A program made the position numbers and the translations under genes. The notes under the pieces were generated by a model, which was not told the DNA's origin, ran no database searches, and saw nothing but the letters and a program-made list of their open reading frames with translations. Positions 1-12,399 of a DNA stretch of 64,000 bases are shown piece by piece; the stretch's first letter is position 1; each line of letters begins with the position of its first letter. This DNA comes from Conus ventricosus (Eukaryota; Mollusca; Gastropoda; Neogastropoda; Conidae): assembly GCA_018398815.1 (NCBI GenBank), contig CM031626.1:43958977-44022976 (forward strand), read 5' to 3'.

Positions 1-2790
1 CAGACAGTCACACAAAGTGAATATTACAGGGGGAGTCATACAAAGTGAATACTACGACAGTCAACAAAGTGAATATTACAGGGGCAGTCATACAAAGTGA
101 AATACAGACAGTCACACAAAGTGAATATTACAGGGGAGTCATACAAGTGAATACTACTGACAGTCACAAAGTGAATTTTACAGGGGAGTCATACAAAGTG
201 AATACTACTGACAGTCACACAAAGTGAATATTACAGGGGGAGTCACACAAAGTGAATACTACTGACAGTCACACAAAGTGAATATTACAGGGGGAGTCAT
301 ACTAAGTGAATACTACTGACAGTCATACAAAGTGAACACTACAGGCAGTCACACAAAGTGAATATTACAGGGGGAGTCATACAAAGTGAATATTACAGGG
401 GGAGTCATACAAAGTGAATATTACAGGGGGAGTCATACAAAGTGAATACTACTGACAGTCATACAAAGTTAACACTACAGGCAGTCACACAAAGTGAATA
501 TTACAGGGGGAGTCACACAAAGTGAATATTACAGGGGGAGTCATATAAAATGAATACTACTGACAGTCATACAAAGTGAATATACAGGGGGAGTCATACA
601 AAGTGAATATACAGGCAGTCATACAAAGTGAATATACAGGGGGAGTCATACAAAGTGAATATTACAGGGGCAGTCATACAAAGTGAACACAGCGTATACA
701 AGTGTAGGGCAGTCATACAAGTAAATTAAGTCCACAAAGTGAATATTACAGGGGGAGTCATACAAAGTGAACACTACAGCAGTCACACAAAGTGAATACT
801 ACAGTCACACAAAGTGAATATTACAGGGGGAGTCACACAAAGTGAATACTACAGACAGTCACACAAAGTGAATACTACTGGGGGAGTCATACAAAGTGAA
901 CACTACAGACAGTCATACAACGTGAACACTACAGACAGTCATACAAAGTGAACACTACAGGCAGTCACACAAAGTGAATATTACAGGGGGAGTCATACAA
1001 AGTCAACACTACAGACAGTCACACAAAGTGAACACTACAGACAGTAACACAACGTGAACACTACAGACAGTCACACAAAATGAACACTACAGGCAGTCAC
1101 ACAAAGTGAAAACTACAGACAGTCACACAAAATGAACACTACAGACAATCACACAAAGTGAACACTACAGACAATCACACAAAGTGAACACTACAGACAG
1201 TCATACAAAGTGAACACTACAGGCAGTCACACAAAGTGAACACTACAGACAGTCATACAAAGTGAACACTACAGACAGTCATACAAAGTGAATGCTACAG
1301 GGGGAGTCATACAAAGTGAATGTTACAGGGGAGTCATACAAAGTGAACACTACAGACAGTCATACAAAGTGAATGCTAGAGACAGTCACACAAAGTGAAT
1401 ATTACAGACAGTCATACCAAAGTGAATGTTACAGGGGAGTCAAACAAAGTGAATATTACAGATATCACATAAAGTGAATGTTACAGGGGGAGTCACACAA
1501 AGTGAATATTACAGACAGTCACACAAAGTGAATGTCACAGGGGGAGTCACACAAAGTGAATATTACAGACAGTCACACAAAGTGAATGTTACAGGGGAGT
1601 CACACAAAGTGAATATTACAGTCACACAAAGTGAATGTTACAGGGGAGTCACACAAAGTGAATATTACAGACAGTCACACAAAGTGAATGCTACTGACAG
1701 TCATACAAAGGGAATATTACAGGGGGAGTAATACAAAGTGCAGAGTACAGGCAGTCACACAAAGTGAATATTACAGAGGGAGTAATACAAAGTGAATACT
1801 ACAGACAGTCATACAAAGTGAATATTACAGGGGCAGTCATACAAAGTGAACACTACAGGCAGTCATACAAAGTGAATATCACAGGGGGAGTCATACGAAG
1901 TGAACACTACAGGCAGTCATACAAAGTGAACACTACAGGCAGTCACACAAAGTGAACACTACAGGCAGTCACACAAAGTGAATACTACAGTCACACAAAG
2001 TGAACACTACAGGCAGTCACACAAAGTGAATACTACAGTCACACAAAGTGAACACTACAGGCAGTCACACAAAGTGAATACTACAGTCACACAAAGTGAA
2101 CACTACAGGCAGTCACACAAAGTCAATATTACAGGGGAGTCATACAAAGTGAACACTACAGGCAGTCACACAAAGTGATTACTACAGTCACACAAAGTGA
2201 ACACTACAGGCAGTCACACAAAGTCAATATTACTGGCAGTCACACAAAATGAATACAACAAACAGTCACGCAAAGTGAGTAGGAGAGACAGTCACACAAA
2301 GTGAATACTACAGGCATTCATCCAAAGTGAATACTACAGTCACACAAAGCAAATACGAGTCACACAAAGCGAATATGACAGTCACACAAAGTGAATACGA
2401 CAGTCACACAAAGTGAATATTACAGGCAGTGATGCAAAGTGAATACTACAGTCACACAAAGTGAATATGAGATGCACACAAAGTGAATACGACAGACAGT
2501 CACACAAAGTGAATATTACAGGCAGTCACGCAAAGTGAATACTACAATTAGCACAGCCACACAAAGTGAACACGACAGTCAGACAAAGTGAACACGACAG
2601 TCACACAAAGTGAATACTACAGGCATTCATCCAAAGTGAATACTACAAACAGTCACACAGAGTGAACAGTACAGACTGTCACGCAAAGTGAATACTTGTG
2701 GCAGTCACACAAAGTGAACACAAAAGACAAGTCCCAAGACATGAACACTTCAGTCAGTCACACAAGAAACTGTATGCTATAAACAGTCAG
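1..2790. repeat. Tandem minisatellite, 22-28-bp units
   Basis: About a hundred degenerate head-to-tail copies of a unit built on AGTCACACAAAGTGAATA followed by TTACAGGGGG or CTACAGAC. Most units are 26 or 28 bp, with 22-bp variants that lack the GGGG or GACAG spacer. Copies diverge toward the right end (2250-2790), as is usual at the edge of an array. The array touches the window edge, so its full length is unknown. Short reading frames inside it are by-products of the repeat. No gene is seen. Confidence 0.95.
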
Positions 2791-2892
2791 ACAATCAAGT
2801 GACCATCACAGACGATAGCTATATAACACACACACCCCTGTAAATGAAGACCTTCACACTGAGCTGCAAAGGGAAAATGCTGACACTAACCT

Positions 2893-3148
2893 CTGAAGGT
2901 ACAATGTTTACAAAGACCTGTAGAGGTATATGTTTGCAATGACCTATTGAGGTAAAATGTTTACAATGACCTGTCAAGGTATGATGTTTACCCTGACCTA
3001 TAAAGGCACAATGTTTACAATGACATATAAAGGTAAAATATTTACAATGACCTGTAAAGGTAAAATGTTTACACTGACCTATAAATGTACAATGTTTACA
3101 CTGACCTGTAACGGTACAATGTTTACACTGACCTATAAAGGGTTGTAG
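2893..3148. repeat. 27-bp minisatellite, about 9 copies
   Basis: Imperfect tandem copies of a 27-bp unit close to ATGTTTACAATGACCTGTAA plus AGGTAAA. Because 27 is a multiple of three, the array reads open in frames of both strands. This gives periodic nine-residue peptides and joins it to the neighbouring minus-strand exon as one long frame. I treat it as intronic repeat DNA because the exon next to it ends in a clear splice donor before the array. Confidence 0.9.
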
Positions 3149-3213
3149 GTGGACATCTATACTGTCCTGTAAAGAGGTCAGAAGCCTAAGGGAAGTAACC
3201 TTGGTAGACTCAC

Positions 3214-3460
3214 CTGTAAAAGGCTGAGGATCCCCCGACGCCGTTGTTGAGGACGACGACGAAGACGACGACTGCGTGCAGTGCGAGGTGCGGGGCCCCC
3301 TGTCGGGGGGCTGGACGCGCGAGTGAGCTTGTCGAGCAGTAGAAGGCACAGCGCCGTGGAAAGGACAAACGGACTGGTCACCACGCCGACTGCAGCTACC
3401 CCTTCCTCCGCTGCCCTCTCCGCCAGGACCGACCATATCGCACGGCAGTCGACTGGCAAA
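3214..3460 (-). CDS. Candidate exon I of the RNF111-like gene (Ser-rich)
   Basis: On the minus strand the frame ends in a run of eight serines followed by TTASGDPQPFT and a strong donor (ACAG|GTGAGT, GT at 3212-3213). An acceptor-like TGTCGGGCAG gives the right end at 3460. A later acceptor near 3400 is also possible, so the 5-prime boundary is uncertain. The exon is GC-rich relative to its surroundings. Low-complexity Ser/Thr stretches are common in the disordered middle of Arkadia-type ligases, but no diagnostic motif is visible here. Linkage to the other exons is inferred from strand, spacing and composition only. Confidence 0.4.
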
Positions 3461-3617
3461 CTGCCCGACATACACTTTGTTTTACGTCTGTTTGCAGCAA
3501 AGTACTACAACAAACATCGATGGAAGACTGGTGTTGATTTTAAGCATCCTAAAAGAAGGTTTAAACAAGAGGGTTTAATCACAATGACAATGTGACCAAC
3601 AGTAATGAAATTGCATA

Positions 3618-3664
3618 TACACACACACACACACACATACACACACAATCTCTCTCTCTCTCTT
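3618..3664. repeat. (AC)n/(TC)n microsatellite
   Basis: Dinucleotide AC run interrupted once by AT, passing directly into a TC run. Confidence 0.95.
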
Positions 3665-3724
3665 CACTCTTTCCCTTTTCTTCTGTCTTATTTTCTGTGC
3701 CTCTTCAATCAATGGCAATACCCC

Positions 3725-3990
3725 TCTGCCATTCATTCCGGCTACACATCCACAGCCACATCCCTCTCCAGCCAGGTGCAGTCCCACTCCAGTAATCAAC
3801 TGGGAGCTGTCAATGTGAAGCCCCCCACGAAGCGATCACCAGAGGAGACACTACACTGCTGCTGAATCACTTTGGTGGTAATTACTACAGCCTGTTCTGA
3901 TCCAGCATATGTGCAACACCAACAAACTCCTTACTGACAATAACACTTGCACTCTGGAGGGCCCCTTCACATCTGTCCAACAACGGTCCC
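3725..3990 (-). mobile_element. 3-prime fragment of the long SINE-like retroposon
   Basis: This stretch matches, in the same orientation, the tail half of the copy at 25752-26647. Shared blocks include the CACAGCCACA tract, GTCAATGT(G/C)AAG, GAGACACT(A/G)CACTGCTGC and TCACTTTGGTGGT. The reverse complement of the same blocks occurs in the copy at 11475-12390. Only the 3-prime (minus-orientation) part is present, consistent with a 5-prime truncated or degraded copy. Confidence 0.75.
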
Positions 3991-4014
3991 AATGAACAAC
4001 ACACACACACACTC

Positions 4015-4555
4015 AAATGCTCTCTCTCCCTCTCTCTGTGTCTATCTCTCTCCTGTCCCTCCCTCTCCCTGTCCCCTCTCTCTCTCCCTCCCTCTCTCTC
4101 TGTCTATCTCTCTCCCTGTCCCTCCTTCTCTCTCCCTCCCTCTCTCTGTGTCTATCTCTCTCCCCTGTCCCTTCTCCTCTCTCTCCTCTCTCCCTCTCCC
4201 CTGTCCTCCCTCTCTCTCCCTCCCTCTCTCTGTCTATCTCTCTCCCTGTCCCTCCCTCTCTCTCTCTCTGTCTATCTCTCTCCCTGTCCTCTCTCCCTCC
4301 CTCTCTCTCTGTCTATCTCTCCTCCCTGTCCCTCTCTCTCTTCCTTCTCTCTCTCTCTATCTCTCTCCCTGTCCCTCTCTCTCCCTCTCTCTCTCCCTGT
4401 CCCTCCCTCTCCTCTGTCATCTCCTCCTGTCCCTCTCTCTCTGTCTCCATCTCTCCCTCTCTCCGTCTCCTCCCTCTCTCTCTGTCTCCTCCCTCTCTCC
4501 TGTCCCTCTCTCTCTCTCTCTCCTTCCTCTCTCTCTCTCTCCATCTCTCTCTTCT
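4015..4555. repeat. Pyrimidine-rich (CTCTCCCT)n minisatellite
   Basis: More than 500 bases of almost pure C and T on the plus strand, built from irregular units such as CTCTCTGTCTATCTCTCTCC and CCTGTCCCTCCCTCT. On the minus (sense) strand it is a purine tract starting immediately downstream of the exon H donor. Long frames through it on both strands are low-complexity artefacts. Confidence 0.95.
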
Positions 4556-4558
4556 CAC

Positions 4559-4750
4559 CTACAAGACTCCCACACAAGGTCGCAGGGGGCGGCACTCTCC
4601 ATACTTCTAAGGCGCTGGGGAATGTGGGCCGGGGGAGGTCGTCGCTGCAGAGGCGGGGGCTGATGGGCAGGCTGGGGGTACGAGCTGCAGTAGGGGAAGT
4701 GGGGTGGGGGTGAAAGGGCAAGGATCGCAGGGTCAGACGACTGCTCCCTC
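4559..4750 (-). CDS. Candidate exon H of the RNF111-like gene (Pro-rich)
   Basis: A 192-bp minus-strand exon bounded by a pyrimidine-rich acceptor (CCGCCTCCTCAG| at 4751-4753) and a donor (TTGTAG|GTGAGA). One frame is open throughout and reads as a Pro/Gln/Arg-rich segment with QPPPLQRRPPPAHIPQRLRS followed by MES. Arkadia has a long Pro/His/Gln-rich middle region that contains a PAQRLHP..MQRME stretch, so the composition and the IPQRL...ME string fit, but this is weak evidence. The entry phase does not match the phase leaving the 5.5-kb exon, so an exon or a base may be missing. The next frame is also Pro-rich and open. Confidence 0.45.
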
Positions 4751-5185
4751 CTGAGGAGGCGGGGTGGTGAGAAGGGGCCGGGGTGGGGTGGGGCGGCAGA
4801 CGGCGTGTGTGTGGGGAGGCTGGGATCTGTGAACAAGCCACAGGACAACTCTTTGGGAAAAAAAAAAATATATATATATGTATATGTTTCCCGATTCGAT
4901 GTTATCCTTACATGCACTCAGGCAGATACACATGCATGCATGTAACATTTCAAACACATATGTGCACACAGGCAGGTTCACGCTTACAACACGATCAAAT
5001 ATACATTCTCACACAAACACACAATTCATACATCTGTAGCGTATATAGCGATTATAAGACCTGGTATGCCGTAACGTAAGTGGATAAGCACATGCACATG
5101 AATAAACGTAAAAAGAATGCATCACACACTCTTGAGATTAATGAGAGAAAAACTCAAGGTCTGAGTACATTAAAAGATACTGAGA
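4751..5185. other. Intronic stretch without recognised features
   Basis: A G-rich patch (4751-4820), a short A/T run with (TA)n at 4860-4882, then ordinary AT-rich sequence. I see no exon signal or repeat family. Confidence 0.5.
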
Positions 5186-5190
5186 GAGAC

Positions 5191-5230
<40 letters not shown>

Positions 5231-5231
5231 G
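5186..5231. repeat. (GACA)n microsatellite
   Basis: About ten tandem GACA units (AGATAGACAGACAGACAG...), followed by a short GGCCGGCAGACAGAC tail. Confidence 0.95.
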
Positions 5232-5302
5232 GCCGGCAGACAGACAAAAAACCTCGAGATAGACAGAGAAAAATACCAAAATAAGTGCAAAAGTGTACAA
5301 AA

Positions 5303-5406
5303 CACACACACAGTGACACTACACACACACACACACCACAACACCACACACACACACACACTCACACATACATACACACACACACACACACACAACACAC
5401 ACTCAC

Positions 5407-5462
<56 letters not shown>
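5303..5462. repeat. (AC)n microsatellite, compound
   Basis: AC runs with CACCACAACACC and CTCACACATACATAC interruptions. The last 50 bases are uninterrupted. The run lies 25 bases downstream (minus sense) of the exon G donor. Confidence 0.95.
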
Positions 5463-5464
<2 letters not shown>

Positions 5465-5487
5465 AAGAGGCACAGACCAGCACTTAC

Positions 5488-5553
5488 ATCATCAGATTCT
5501 GTCAGATCAACCACCACGGTCGCTCGACTGTTGTTCTCCCTCGCCGGCTTCGT
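5488..5553 (-). CDS. RNF111: Candidate exon G: SUMO-interacting motif VVVDLTESDD
   Basis: A 66-bp minus-strand exon with a good acceptor (TTCTTGCGTGTGCAG| at 5554-5556) and donor (GATGAT|GTAAGT, GT at 5486-5487), open in phase 0 at both ends. It encodes TKPARENNSRAT followed by VVVDLTESDD. A hydrophobic V-V-D-L-T core next to acidic and Ser residues is the classic SUMO-interacting motif and closely resembles the third SIM of vertebrate RNF111/Arkadia (a VVDLT core followed by acidic residues). In Arkadia this motif helps recognise poly-SUMO chains before the RING-H2 domain ubiquitinates the target. RNF4-type ligases carry similar cores, so the assignment rests also on the order of the other exons. 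Confidence 0.55.
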
Positions 5554-5779
5554 CTGCACACGCAAGAATTAATATTATCACCATGCGCATCCTAACACAC
5601 ACACACACACCACACACACACACAACAGAACTCCCTTTACATATCCCCACAACAGACTTCCCTCCCCTTCCATTACACACAGAGTGCCACAGACTGGGGA
5701 GACAAACAACAGACAATACCACAGATCAAAACACATGATGGTCAAAGATCACGCTTCTTACACAGAGGACAGGTGTAGG

Positions 5780-8700
5780 CCATGCATAACACTGAGGACA
5801 AATGCCATTCACATATATACAACAGATCACACAGACAGACAACAGATGTAGGTCATGGATAACAGATCCCAGAGAAAAGATGTAGGTCATGGATAACAGA
5901 TCCAAGAGAACAGATGTAGGTCATGGATAACAGATCCCAGAGAACAGATGTAGGTCATGGATAACAGAGAACAGATGTAGGTCATGGATAACAGATCCCA
6001 GAGAACAGATGTAGGTCAAGCATAACAGATCACAGAGAACAGATGTAGGTCATGGATAACAGATCCCAGAGAACAGATGTAGGCCATGGATAAGAGATCA
6101 CAGAGAACAGATGTAGGTCATGGATAACAGATCCCAGAAGTAGGTCATGCATAACATATCCCAGAGAACAGATGTAGGTCATGGTGATGGATAACAGATC
6201 ACAGACAACAGATGTAGGTCATGGATAACAAATCCCAGACAACAGATGTAGGTCATGGATAACAAATCCCAAACAGATGTAGGTCATGGATAACAAATCC
6301 CAGATAACAGATGTAGGTCATGGATAACAGATAACAGAGAACAGATGTAGGTCATGGATAACAGATCCCAGACGTAGGTCATGCATAACAGATCACAGAG
6401 AACAGATGTAGGTCATGGTGATGGATAACAGATCCCAGAGAACAGATGCAGGTCATGGATAACAGATCACAGACAACAGATGTAGGTCATGGAGAACAGA
6501 TCACAGAGATCCGATGTAGGCCATGAATAGCAGATCCCAGAGAACAGATGTAGGTCATGGATAACAGATCACAAAGAACCGATGTAGGTCATGGATAACA
6601 GAGAACAGATGTAGGTCATGGATCACAGATGTAGGTCATGGATAACCGATCACAGAGAAAAGATGTAGGTCATGGATAACAGATCCCAGAGAACAGATGT
6701 AGGTCATGCATAACAGATCACAGAGAACAGATGTAGGTCATGGATAACAGATCACAGATGTAGGTCATGGATAACAGATCACAGAGAACAGATGTAGGTC
6801 ATGGATAACAGATCACAGAGAACAGATGTAGGTCATGGATAACAGATCACAGAGAACAGATGTAGGCCATGGATAACAGATAAGAGATGTAGGTCATGCA
6901 TAACAGATCACAGAGAACAGATTAGGTCACAGATAACAGATCCTAGAGAACAGATGTAGGTCATGGATAACAGAGAACAGATGTAGGTCATGGATAACAG
7001 ATCCCAGATGTAGGTCATGGATAGCAGAGAACAGATGTAGGTCATGGATAACAGATAACAGAGAACAGATGTATGTCACGGATAACAGATCCTAGAGAAC
7101 AGATGTAGGTCATGGATAACAGATCACAGATGTAGGTCATGGATAACAGATCACAGACGCAGGTCATGGATAGCAGAGAACAGATGTAGGTCATGGGTAA
7201 CATGACAGAGAACAGATGTATGTCATGGATAACAGATGACAGAACAGATATAGGCCATGGATAACAGATCACAGATGTAGGCCATGGATAACAGATACTA
7301 GAGAACAGATGTAGGTCATGGATAACAGAGAATGGATGTAGGTCATGGATAACAGATCCCAGATGTAGGTAATGGATAACAGATCACAGAGAACAGATGA
7401 AGGTCACGGATCACAGAGAACGGATGTAGGTAATGGATCACACAGAGAACGGATGTAGGTCATGGATAACAGAGAACAGATGTAGGCCAGGGATATACAG
7501 ATCCCAGATGTAGGTCATGGATAACAGATCATAGATGTAGGTCATGGAAAAACATGAGAACGGATGTAGGTCATGGATAACAGATCACAGATGTAGGTCA
7601 TGGATAACAGATCACAGATGTAGGTCATGGATAACAGATCACAGATGTAGGTCATGGATAACGAATCATAGATGTAGGTCATAGATAACAGATGACAGAG
7701 AACGGATGTAGGTCATGGATAACAGAGAACAGATGTAGGTCATGGATAACAGAGAACGGATGTAGGTCATGGGTAACAGAGAACGGATGTAGGTCATGGA
7801 TAACAGATGTAGGTCATGGATAACAGAGAACAGATGTAGGTCATGGATAACAGAGAACAGATGTAGGTCATGGATAACAGAACAGATGTAGGTCATGGAT
7901 AACAGATGTAAGTCATGGATAACAGATCACAGTGTAGGTCAGGGATAACAGATCACAGATGTAGGTCATGAATAACAGAGAACATATGTAGGTCATGGAT
8001 AACAGAGAACAGATGTGGGTCATGGATAACATCACAGAGAACAGATGTAGGTCAGGGATAACAGATCACAGATGTAGGCATGGATAACAGAGAACATATG
8101 TAGGTCATGGATAACAGATCACAGAGAACTGATGTAGGCCATGGATAACAGAGAACAGATGTAGGTCAGGGATAACAGATGACAGATGTAGGTCAGGGAT
8201 AACAGAGAACAGATGTAGGTCATGGATAAAAAATCCCAGACATAGGTCATGGGTAACAGATCACAGAGAACAGATGTAGGCCACTGATAAGAGAACAGAT
8301 GTAGATCATGGATAACAGATCCCAGAGAACAGATGTAGATCATGGATAACAGATCCCAGAGAACAGATGTAGGTCATGGATAACAGATCCTAGATGTAGG
8401 TCATGGATAACAGATGACAGAACAGATGTAGGTCATGGATAACAGATGGCAGAGAACAGATGTAGGCCATGGATAACAGATCACAGAGAACAGATGTAGG
8501 TCATGGACAGCAGATCACAGAGAACAGATATAGGTCATGGATAACAGATCACAAATGTAGGTCACGCATAACAGATCATAGATATAGGTAATGTTTCATA
8601 CAGATCAAGAAGACAGAGAACAGATATAGGTCACAGATCCCAGAGAACAGATGTAGGTCATGGATATCAGAGAACAGATGTAGGTCATGGATAAGATCAT

Positions 8701-8800
8701 AGATGTAGGTAATGTTTCATACAGATCAAGAAGACAGAGAACAGATGTAGGTAATGTATAACACTGATCACAGATACAGGTCATATATAAAAGAAATAAT
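5780..8800. repeat. 3-kb minisatellite, AGATGTAGGTCATGGATAAC units
   Basis: Roughly ninety head-to-tail copies of a 20-34-bp unit. The constant core is AGATGTAGGTCATGGATAAC, followed by a variable spacer (AGATCACAGAGAAC, AGATCCC, AGAGAAC or nothing). Copies diverge at both ends, and a TTTCATACAGATCAAGAAG insertion occurs twice near 8590 and 8715. No gene is present. Frames inside the array, for example minus-strand peptides repeating MTYICSL, are by-products. Confidence 0.95.
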
Positions 8801-8835
8801 CAAAGACAAATACAAATGTGGTCATGTGTAACAGA

Positions 8836-8872
8836 AAACACACACACATGCATGCACACACACACACACACA
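8836..8872. repeat. (AC)n microsatellite
   Basis: Short AC runs around a CATGCATGC interruption at the edge of the compound repeat region. Confidence 0.8.
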
Positions 8873-9029
8873 CCACGCACTCTTAAATACAGACATGTGA
8901 CAACACATGTAAATATATACACAAACACACAAAGTATGCATCATGTGATGCAAGCACAAGAGTACACACATTACACAGAAACACACACTTACAATCACAA
9001 TTCCATCGGAGTAATGAGTACACACAAAT

Positions 9030-9173
9030 GCCCAGCTTCCAATGCCTCTTCCCTAAGCCATACAGAGTACCACGCTGGCACAAACACACACACACACACC
9101 AGTCCTCGCAAACACCAAACTTCCCTATGTCACCAGACTACAGTGTCAGAGCAAGCACCACACACAACACACA

Positions 9174-9204
<31 letters not shown>

Positions 9205-9422
9205 CACATAACAGTTCACACAAACACCAAACTTCCCTATGTCACCAGACTACAGTGTCAGAGCAAGCACACACACACACACACACACACACAACAGTTC
9301 ACACAAAAACCAAGCTTTCCTATGCCCCCAAAACATAGAGTCAGTGCACACACACACACACACACACACAACAGTTCACACAAAAACCAAGCTTTCCTAT
9401 GCCCCCAAAACATAGAGTCAGT

Positions 9423-9454
<32 letters not shown>

Positions 9455-9504
9455 CAGTTCACACAAAAACCAAGCTTTCCTAGCCCCCAAAACATAGAGT
9501 CAGT

Positions 9505-9548
<44 letters not shown>

Positions 9549-9963
9549 CAGTTCACACAAAAACCAAGCTTTCCTATGCCCCCAAAACATAGAGTCAGTG
9601 CACACACACACACACACGCACAACAAGTTCACACAAAAACCAAGCTTTCCTATGCCCCCAAAACATAGAGTCAGTGCACACACAACACACACACACACAC
9701 ACAACAGTTCACACAAAAACCAAGCTTTCCTATGCCCCCAAAACATAGAGTCAGTGCACACACACACACACACACACACATCACACCACACCACAACACA
9801 CACACACACACACACACACACAACAGTTCACACAAAAACCAAGCTTTCCTATGCCCCCAAAACATAGAGTCAGTGCGCACACACACACACACACAACACA
9901 CAACACACACAGCACCACACACAAAACCAAGCTTTCCTATGCCCCCAAAACATAGAGTCAGTG

Positions 9964-9995
<32 letters not shown>

Positions 9996-10150
9996 TCACA
10001 CAAAAACCAAGCTTTCCTAGCCCCCAAAACATAGAGTCAGTGCACACACACACACACCACACACACACACACAACAACACACACAACACCACACACATAC
10101 ATCAAGTCACAAAAACACCAAGCTTTCCAACCCCCCAAAATACAGTGTCA
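9030..10150. repeat. Compound minisatellite: ~55-bp core plus (AC)n spacers
   Basis: About thirteen copies of a core that begins ACAGTTCACACAAAAACCAA, continues GCTTTCCTATGCCCCCAAAAC and ends ATAGAGTCAGTGC. Each core is followed by an (AC)n run of different length, from about 8 to about 50 bases. The first three cores (9040-9270) belong to a diverged subfamily (CCAAACTTCCCTATGTCACC), and the last core is also diverged. The cores are nearly identical in the middle, so the array was recently homogenised while the AC runs vary freely. Confidence 0.95.
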
Positions 10151-10267
10151 GCGCATGCAAGCACGCACACAGCACACACACACGCACACCACAAATACAC
10201 CCACAGAGATTACATACATTATATATACATCCACATCAGTCCACACAAACATCACCCTTTCCCACAC

Positions 10268-10296
10268 ACACACATACGCGCACACACACACACACA

Positions 10297-10368
<72 letters not shown>

Positions 10369-10419
10369 CACAGAGACACACACACATACGCACACACACA
10401 CACACACAACACATACACA

Positions 10420-10466
<47 letters not shown>
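10268..10466. repeat. (AC)n microsatellite
   Basis: About 200 bases of AC with GCGC, TACG, CATGCACAGAGAC and AACACATACACT interruptions. It abuts the exon F donor on the minus strand. Confidence 0.95.
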
Positions 10467-10467
<1 letters not shown>

Positions 10468-10469
10468 AC

Positions 10470-10560
10470 CTGGTCTCCACATGCACCACCTCCACATCAC
10501 TGTCATCATCGGAAGCATAGCACACCTGCAGAGGCTGACCATGCCCTGACCCCCCATCTC
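10470..10560 (-). CDS. RNF111: Candidate exon F: SUMO-interacting motif DDSDVEVVHVE
   Basis: The donor on the minus strand is GACCAG|GTAAGT (GT at 10468-10469). The acceptor GGGGCACAG| at 10561-10563 is preceded by a long CCTCCTCTT tract at 10577-10625. The exon reads GDGGSGHGQPLQVCYASDD and then DSDVEVVHVET. The acidic-Ser cluster followed by V-E-V-V-H-V matches the layout of the second SIM of vertebrate Arkadia (S-E-V-E-I-V-T-V). If the exon instead starts farther upstream, the same frame stays open to 10651 and encodes MSNIVVNPPT plus twelve serines. I prefer the shorter form because the CT-rich tract is a natural polypyrimidine tract. The exon ends in phase 2, which does not match exon G. 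Confidence 0.55.
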
Positions 10561-10576
10561 CTGTGCCCCCCACACA

Positions 10577-10625
10577 GAAGGAGGTGGAGGAGGAAGAGGA
10601 GGAGGAGGAGGAGGAAGAGGAGGTG
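10577..10625 (-). repeat. (CCTCCTCTT)n polypyrimidine tract (minus sense)
   Basis: A GGA/GAA-rich triplet run on the plus strand. It either encodes a twelve-serine tract or serves as the polypyrimidine tract of the exon F acceptor. Confidence 0.7.
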
Positions 10626-10724
10626 GGAGGGTTCACCACTATGTTGCTCATCGTAACGATAGGGGGCCGGTAAAATGTGCGGACTGGCTGGCTGCTGGAG
10701 GCTTCGCGATCTGTTGAAGGTCAT

Positions 10725-11470
10725 CATCAGGTCACATGAGATTACGGAAATCCTTGACTATAAACAAGGTTGGAAGTTATCAAGGTCACGTGAGCTATGA
10801 AAAAAGTCCCCGACTATGCTGTGTTCCAAACTGGAGGTCATCAATGTCACATGGGCAATGGAAATTCCCCAATCTTCACACTAGTTTGGAGTTCGTCAAG
10901 GTCGCAGGGGTCATGAGATTCCCCATCCATAAAACTATTGAAAAATCATCAATGTAACATGATTCATGAAAATCCCAATCTTTAAAATAGGTTGGAGTTA
11001 TCAATGTCACAGGGGTCATGGAAATCACAACAGATCAAAAAACTGAAAGCCATCAATGGGTCATGGAAAAAAATCCCCATCAATAAACAAGATCCAAGGT
11101 CAGAAATGTCACATGGGTCATGGATATTCCCATCGAAACATAAGGTCGGAGGTCATCAATGTCACATGGTTCCTAGAAATCCCCATCTATAAACAAGGTC
11201 AGGGTCACCAAGATCTCCAGCTATAAACTAGGTTGAAGGTCATCAATGTCACAGGAAGGCATACATATTCCTGTCTATAAGTAAGGTCAGAGGACATAAA
11301 TGTTATAGGGGTCACCGAGACCTCCGGCTATACACTACGTTGAAAGTAATCAATGTCACAGGAAGGCATAGATATCTCCATCTATAAGTAATGTCATACG
11401 TCATCATTGTCACAGGAGTTATGGAAATCCCTGGCTATAAAGTGGGCTGGAGGTCATCACTGTTCTAGGT
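10725..11470. repeat. Degenerate ~53-bp minisatellite, left part
   Basis: Diverged tandem units of about 50-60 bp with the recurring strings GTCATCAATGTCACAGGGGT, CATGGAAATCCCC and TATAAACTAGGTTGGAG. The array resumes at 12400 after the retroposon at 11475-12390, so the two parts were one array. No gene is seen. Confidence 0.85.
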
Positions 11471-11474
11471 GTAA

Positions 11475-11585
11475 ACTTGGTTGAAACCATCCACCATGGT
11501 GCAGCAGACAGCACTGTGGTCTGCGGGCTAAGAGGTCGTCAATTCCCATCAGAGCGATCCATTTGCAGCATTTCTCTGTGCGCGC

Positions 11586-11622
<37 letters not shown>

Positions 11623-12390
11623 TGTGTGCCCCGATCGGCTCCTACTCTTGCTCTGAGCTCAAACGGGAAGACAGGAACCATATAGTTGAGCTTCAATAAC
11701 ATGAATGCCTTTCTGAGACATGTTGCTGACATTTTCTGTCAAAAACTGTACATGTCTCAATCTCTCAAGCCTGGTCGACGCCTGGATATAATGCAAGGAA
11801 GCATGCAGCAGTCTCTGAGCAGAACAGAGCTCCATAGCATTACCACAATCCTCATGATTCAGCTAAACCAAAAGAAATCTAACATTCTGAGGTCCTTCAA
11901 GTCCTGCTCTCAATCTGACCTCAGTTCCCATTTCCTCTCTAGGCCTATACCCTGATGAGTTCGCGTGGACTGTTGGCATCCGCCAAGGTCAAAGGGACAG
12001 TCTCTGGATGAACACAGCAGCGCCCTCTGGCGGGAGGCGTTCTCTTATCCTAGCCCACGATAACACAATTATCATCAGCACGGGCTTTGTAATTGGTGTC
12101 CTGGAAATGTTGGATAAGAACGACTGCTTCTGAATACCAGTACCACTGAAGTGATATGGTAGCAGGCAGTGTCTCCTCTGGTGGGTTGCCTCATGGTGGT
12201 ATGACATAGAGTGCTCCCTGAGACTGCGACGTGACAAGCCAGGGTGTGGCTGTGAATGGACAACCGAAACAAGCGAGTGGGAGTAATGCCACTGAAACGG
12301 CACAAAAAAAAAAACCCACAGTAAAAGTAAATAAATAAACAAATAAATAAATGAATAAACAAACAAAATAAAACAAAACAATGCACCAAA
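11475..12390 (+). mobile_element. Long SINE-like retroposon, copy 2
   Basis: Collinear in reverse complement with the copy at 25752-26647. Matching blocks include the 5-prime GGTGCAGCAGACAGCACTGT region (tRNA-like A-box position), CCCATCAGAG, GATCGGCTCCTACTC, CTTTCTGAGACATGTTGCTGA, GGCCTGGATATAAT-like sequence, and the AGTGTCTCCTCTGGTGGGTT block. It ends in an A-rich tail (12302-12390, AAATAAATAAATGAATAAAC). The B box is degraded, and a (GT)n at 11589-11622 replaces part of the head. It is inserted into the ~53-bp minisatellite. No perfect target duplication could be seen, as expected for an older copy in repeat DNA. Confidence 0.75.
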
Positions 12391-12399
12391 ATCAAAACT